8,240 nucleotides of DNA from Candidatus Cloacimonadota bacterium. GTDB taxonomy: Bacteria > Cloacimonadota > Cloacimonadia > Cloacimonadales > TCS61. Below, piece after piece: positions 6,425-8,240 of this stretch. A model generated the notes under the pieces. That model saw nothing but the letters and a program-made list of their open reading frames with translations. It was not told the origin of the DNA and did no database searches. The number at the start of each line of letters is the position of its first letter. Positions within the stretch are counted from its first letter, which is position 1. The stretch spans positions 1-8,240 of the forward strand of contig JACNIV010000005.1 in assembly GCA_014382915.1 (NCBI GenBank). Reading direction: 5' to 3'. The translations under genes and the position numbers were made by a program.

Positions 6425-8141
6425 AGTTTTTTCCATCATTAAGTCTCTCATAAATTTCATCGGAGGTTTTTAATTCCATTAATTCTTCTACCAGTTTTGC
6501 CCATTTTTGCACGTGGCAATTGATTATCTCATTTTTGGTCATTAAAATTCTACCCGGACTAACACTAAGTTCTTCAACTCCCAAACCTAATAATAACTTC
6601 ACGTATTGTGTATCCGAAGCCATCTCTCCGCAAACAGCCACCTTGATCCCGTTGGCATGAGCATTATCCACGGTTTGTTTTATGGCTTTGAGTACCGAAG
6701 GGTGACACGATTTATAGTAGGAAGAGATCGATTCGTTGTCACGATCCACTGCCAGGAGGTACTGAACCAGATCATTTGTTCCGATACTAAGAAAATCACA
6801 CTCTTTTGCCAGGGCATCTGATGTTATAACGGCAGAAGGAACCTCGATCATAGCGCCAATTTCGATATCTTTGTAGAGAGCTATTTTCTTTTTTTTCAAT
6901 TCGTTTTTACATTCTTCGATAATTTTTTTAACCTGTAGAATTTCTTCAACACCCGATATCATCGGGAACATTATTTTTACATTACCTTGGGTGTTGGCAC
7001 GTAAAATGGCACGTATCTGTCTTCGGAAGATCGGGATATTTGCCAGTGATATCCTGATACCTCTGAAACCCAGATTAGGATTTTCTTCGTGAACAATGTT
7101 CAATATACTGGAAAGTTTATCTCCGCCTACATCTATTGTACGGATAATAACTGGTTCGGGAGCTAATTTCTCAGCAATTTTTTTATAAATCTTATATTGT
7201 TCTTCTTCGGTGGGTAATTTTTCCGTATCCATAAAGAGGAATTCTGTCCTGAAAAGACCGATCCCACGACTGTTGTTCTTGATAACCTGGTCAATTTCTT
7301 CAGGAAGTTCGATATTGCTCATCAGGGTGATTTCTTTATTATCCAATGTAATAGCTTTCACATTAATAAGTTTCTGCAGTTTCTTTCTTTTTTGTGATTC
7401 CTGTAGATAGATACTTTTGTATTCAGCTAATACATTGCTCGAAGGAAATATGATGATCTCGCCATTATTACCATCGACTATTATCTGTTCACCTTCATTA
7501 ATATTCTCCAATAAACCGGAGATACCAACCAACATCGGTAAATTCATGGAACGGGCAATAATGCTGCTGTGTGAATTTTTACTTCCCTTTTCCGTACACA
7601 ACCCACGAATGTTCTTTTCGAATACTTTGGTAACGAACGAAGGTGTGATATTCTTCATGATGAGAATGGATTTATCATCCAGTTTTGCAAGCACATCTTT
7701 GCTTTTATTCATAGAATGACTTAGAAGCCTGTAAGCAACATCTTCAAAATCTGTTAACCGCTGAGAATAATATTCGTTTTCCATAGCATCAAATATATTA
7801 ACTACTTCTGTGAAATATGTACTTACTGCATGTTCCAGGCTGAATAATTTCTGAGTGATCAGTTCTTTGACCCGTTTTATAAACGCCGGATCCTGTAATA
7901 TCATTTTATGAGTGGTCAAAATATCTCTATTTTCTTTGGAAAAGGAATCGTCCTGGATAAATGTATTAAGCTCGTTTATGACATACTCCACATCTTTGTG
8001 GAAGCGTTTCAGTTCTTTATTTACAACTGTCTTGGCGATTTTTTTTGTTTCGATGTGGATATGTTCTTTCTCTACGATTCTGGCATAGCCAATTGCCACT
8101 CCGTCTGAGACAGAAATTCCTTTTATTCTTTTCACGATCAT
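6417..8141 (-). CDS. ptsI: PTS Enzyme I (phosphoenolpyruvate-protein phosphotransferase)
   Basis: Takes phosphate from phosphoenolpyruvate onto a histidine and hands it to HPr, the first step of the PTS (cytoplasmic dimer). Its 574 residues are the usual length. Layout: N-terminal IKGISVSDGVAIGYA (6-20); helical HPr-binding domain (about 30-145); phospho-His loop KGSKNSHSSIIARSMNLP (185-202) with H191; TIM-barrel PEP domain with GIGLFRTEFLF (293-303, R298), IRTIDVGGDK (333-342, R334), GAMIEVPSA (429-437, metal-binding E433), SIGTNDLVQY (452-461, D457) and AVCGEMA (502-508, C504). All six key residues sit exactly two positions beyond their E. coli Enzyme I equivalents, so catalysis looks intact. 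The usual GGxTSH before the histidine is here KGSKNSH. The start at 8139-8141 is fixed by a GGAG four nt upstream and the 4-nt overlap with ptsH. No Enzyme II is in the window, so whether it serves sugar transport or regulation is open. Confidence 0.97.
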   Translation of the reverse strand: MIVKRIKGISVSDGVAIGYARIVEKEHIHIETKKIAKTVVNKELKRFHKDVEYVINELNTFIQDDSFSKENRDILTTHKMILQDPAFIKRVKELITQKLFSLEHAVSTYFTEVVNIFDAMENEYYSQRLTDFEDVAYRLLSHSMNKSKDVLAKLDDKSILIMKNITPSFVTKVFEKNIRGLCTEKGSKNSHSSIIARSMNLPMLVGISGLLENINEGEQIIVDGNNGEIIIFPSSNVLAEYKSIYLQESQKRKKLQKLINVKAITLDNKEITLMSNIELPEEIDQVIKNNSRGIGLFRTEFLFMDTEKLPTEEEQYKIYKKIAEKLAPEPVIIRTIDVGGDKLSSILNIVHEENPNLGFRGIRISLANIPIFRRQIRAILRANTQGNVKIMFPMISGVEEILQVKKIIEECKNELKKKKIALYKDIEIGAMIEVPSAVITSDALAKECDFLSIGTNDLVQYLLAVDRDNESISSYYKSCHPSVLKAIKQTVDNAHANGIKVAVCGEMASDTQYVKLLLGLGVEELSVSPGRILMTKNEIINCHVQKWAKLVEELMELKTSDEIYERLNDGKNYE

Positions 8142-8240
8142 TCTTCTCCGAATTTGGATGCGAATAATTCAGTAATTTCCTGGATCAAGTATTCTTCATC
8201 GACTCCATCTGCAACCAGTTCCAGTTCCGAGCCATATTCT
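8138..8240 (-). CDS. ptsH: Phosphocarrier protein HPr, C-terminal 33 residues (5' end outside window)
   Basis: Partial frame from the window edge to TGA at 8138-8140. The readable 33 residues run from EYGSELELVADG through the final helix ELFASKFGEE. This matches the end of HPr: a GxEhxhxxxG beta strand, then an acidic helix finishing in LFxxxFGE. HPr carries phosphate from Enzyme I to Enzyme II or regulatory targets. The stop overlaps the ptsI start as ATGA, the usual ptsH-ptsI coupling. The phosphorylated His near residue 15 and the regulatory Ser near 46 lie outside the window, so a nitrogen-PTS (NPr-like) variant cannot be ruled out. Confidence 0.85.
   Translation of the reverse strand, partial: EYGSELELVADGVDEEYLIQEITELFASKFGEE

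Noticed and set aside
6425..6460. Longer start for PGI/PMI giving 12 extra N-terminal residues
   Set aside because: It would increase overlap with ptsI to 44 nt, has no ribosome site, and the added residues do not resemble the family; internal ATGs at 6436 and 6439 remain possible but less likely than 6424.

Overview
All recognisable genes in this window lie on the minus strand. Transcription runs from high to low coordinates: ptsH (3' end only) - ptsI - bifunctional glucose/mannose-6-phosphate isomerase - metK - glycerate 2-kinase - pyrD - pyrK - pyrC (5' part only). I found no RNA gene, insertion sequence, CRISPR array or origin, and no credible gene on the plus strand.

The DNA is AT-rich with tight gene packing and many lysine/isoleucine/asparagine codons. 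An archaeal-type SIS-family PGI/PMI, an HPr/Enzyme I pair with no Enzyme II beside it, and a PyrD-PyrK class 1B dihydroorotate dehydrogenase fit an anaerobic or fermentative bacterium. The small palindromic repeats are reminiscent of uncultured FCB-type lineages such as Cloacimonadota. That placement is a guess from general character, not from a marker gene.

Layout. (a) 8240-5369, carbon and PTS block: HPr and Enzyme I overlap by 4 nt (ATGA), Enzyme I and PGI/PMI by about 8 nt, and metK begins 11 nt after PGI/PMI. These four look co-transcribed and translationally coupled. (b) 4130-2859: glycerate 2-kinase with a GTG start, 66 nt after metK. (c) 2727-1, pyrimidine block: pyrD (catalytic subunit), pyrK (FAD/2Fe-2S electron-transfer subunit) and pyrC (dihydroorotase) carry two successive steps of de novo UMP synthesis, carbamoyl-aspartate to dihydroorotate to orotate. 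These genes are separated by 112-152 nt gaps.

The most unusual content is the density of short repeats in the pyrimidine block. There is a palindromic element read in frame inside pyrK, a row of palindromes spaced 30 bp apart between pyrD and pyrK, a 14-bp tandem repeat that runs across the pyrK stop codon, and a split palindromic element just upstream of pyrC. The rest is ordinary housekeeping metabolism. I do not see a previously undescribed multi-gene system here.
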